7,096 nt of DNA, from contig CAMPJQ010000137.1 of the NCBI GenBank assembly GCA_946886925.1, positions 1-7,096 on the forward strand, in the 5' to 3' direction. Made by a program: the position numbers and the translations under genes. The notes beneath the pieces are model-generated. The model saw only the letters and a list, made by a program, of their open reading frames with translations, made no database searches and had not been told where the DNA came from. Shown one piece after another: positions 6,136 to 7,096 of this stretch (the stretch's first letter is position 1; every line of letters begins with the position of its first letter). This DNA comes from an uncultured Terrimonas sp. Its GTDB lineage: Bacteria; Bacteroidota; Bacteroidia; Chitinophagales; Chitinophagaceae.

Positions 6136-7096
6136 CTATGAAGGATTCATTTGCAGGTACTCATTAATGGTACTGATGTACTGGCAACCTTTGGCGGTAC
6201 GTGTACGGAGATCTACGGCAAGTGTTTTTACTGCTTTCTGAATTTGTGCATCCGTAACTTCTTTTTCCTTTTTATCGGCCGCTACACAAGAATGTGTTTC
6301 GCTTATTTCATATAATTTGGATTTTACCTCGCCCAGAAAATGGCGATGTAAAAATATTTTATGCCATTCTACAAATTCACCCAGAGTTTCCTCTATAACT
6401 GCTAATGCTTTGGGTATTTCCGCCTTTCGCATAGCAAATGTATTATCCAAAATCGCCGAGATCTCATCCACATCCATTAAGGTAGTTCCAGGTAAAGATT
6501 TTACAGCGGGATCAATACTCTTAGGAACAGAAAGGTCTAAAAGCAGCCTGGGCTTTTGAACTGAAAAAAATGAAGGAATAATATTAAATGATTCAGCAGC
6601 AGTACTTGCAATCAAAACGTCACTTTCATTGACCACAGTACTCAGCGTTTCATAAGGCACACATTCCAATCCATATTCCTGTGCAAATGCTTCAGCTTTT
6701 TGATGGGTACGATTTGTGATCCTTACTCTTGCGCCGGGAAAATATGCATTGATATTTTTAGCCACATTACAGCCAAACTTACCTGCGCCAACGAGCAGAA
6801 TATTTTTGTGTTCAATATCCGTTACTTTTTCACGTATCACTTCAATGGCTGCGTAAGCCACTGAAACCGTACCGGTACTGAGACGAGTCTCTGATTTTAT
6901 TTTTTTTGAGGCCTGAAGTGCAAAATTCACAAGGCGATCCAGCAAAGTACCCAGCAAAGCTTTTTCTTTGGCGTATTTTGTTGCTTTTTTTAGCTGCATC
7001 AAAATTTCATAATCGCCTACAATTTGTGAATCCAGTCCTGCCGCAACTTTAAACAGGTGCATCACAGCAGCCATGCCCTGGTAAACATAACCGTGC
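6136..7096 (-). CDS. hemA: Glutamyl-tRNA reductase, 5' end cut by window edge
   Basis: NADPH-dependent reduction of glutamyl-tRNA(Glu) to glutamate-1-semialdehyde, the committed step of the C5 route. The frame is open to base 7096, and the visible 319 residues begin HGYVYQGMAAVMHLFKVAAG. The ATG at 7074 is internal, because the sequence before it also fits the family. GLDSQIVGDYEIL continues the catalytic-domain block. The NADPH-binding domain is marked by ILLVGAGKFG, then TNRT, LLLDLSVPKSIDP and MDVDEI. The remainder is the C-terminal helical dimerisation domain, ending QMNPS. About 100 N-terminal residues, including the catalytic cysteine of the STCNR motif, fall outside the window and cannot be judged. 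The promoter of the cluster, if it precedes hemA, is also outside. It is not an ALA synthase, the unrelated enzyme that shares the symbol hemA in alphaproteobacteria. Confidence 0.97.
   Translation of the reverse strand, partial: HGYVYQGMAAVMHLFKVAAGLDSQIVGDYEILMQLKKATKYAKEKALLGTLLDRLVNFALQASKKIKSETRLSTGTVSVAYAAIEVIREKVTDIEHKNILLVGAGKFGCNVAKNINAYFPGARVRITNRTHQKAEAFAQEYGLECVPYETLSTVVNESDVLIASTAAESFNIIPSFFSVQKPRLLLDLSVPKSIDPAVKSLPGTTLMDVDEISAILDNTFAMRKAEIPKALAVIEETLGEFVEWHKIFLHRHFLGEVKSKLYEISETHSCVAADKKEKEVTDAQIQKAVKTLAVDLRTRTAKGCQYISTINEYLQMNPS

Overview
The window holds seven consecutive tetrapyrrole (heme) biosynthesis genes, all on the minus strand. In transcription order, from right to left, they are hemA (5' end outside the window), hemC, hemD, hemE, hemF, hemB and hemL (3' end outside the window). 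I see no RNA genes, insertion sequences, CRISPR arrays or convincing plus-strand genes. Open frames on the plus strand are shadows of the hem genes.

The organism is most likely an aerobic member of the Bacteroidota, perhaps near Chitinophagaceae. This is inferred from the protein character, moderate base composition, absence of Shine-Dalgarno-like sequence before the starts, one possible TAnnTTTG promoter element, the C5-route hemA/hemL pair, a HemB lacking the zinc cysteines, and an oxygen-dependent HemF. The genus cannot be fixed from the sequence alone.

Layout: hemA (7096 to 6136) is followed after 52 bases by hemC (6083 to 5106). hemC overlaps hemD by 14 bases, and hemD is separated from hemE by one base, so hemC-hemD-hemE form a tightly coupled unit. 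hemF follows after 49 bases. A 164-base gap between hemF and hemB (2188 to 2351) is filled with A-rich, T-poor (read along the genes) short direct repeats. hemB is separated from hemL by a 140-base gap (1073 to 1212) holding a short palindrome, a possible promoter element and an overlapping 45-codon frame of doubtful status.

Together the genes encode conversion of glutamyl-tRNA to protoporphyrinogen IX. HemA makes glutamate-1-semialdehyde and HemL makes 5-aminolevulinate. HemB makes porphobilinogen, HemC hydroxymethylbilane and HemD uroporphyrinogen III. HemE makes coproporphyrinogen III and HemF makes protoporphyrinogen IX. Protoporphyrinogen oxidase and ferrochelatase are not in the window. 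The content is ordinary core metabolism, and I found no undescribed system. The points worth a second look are the repeat-filled hemF-hemB spacer, a probable repeat-derived N-terminal extension of HemF, an insert in HemC, and the short frame overlapping the hemL start.
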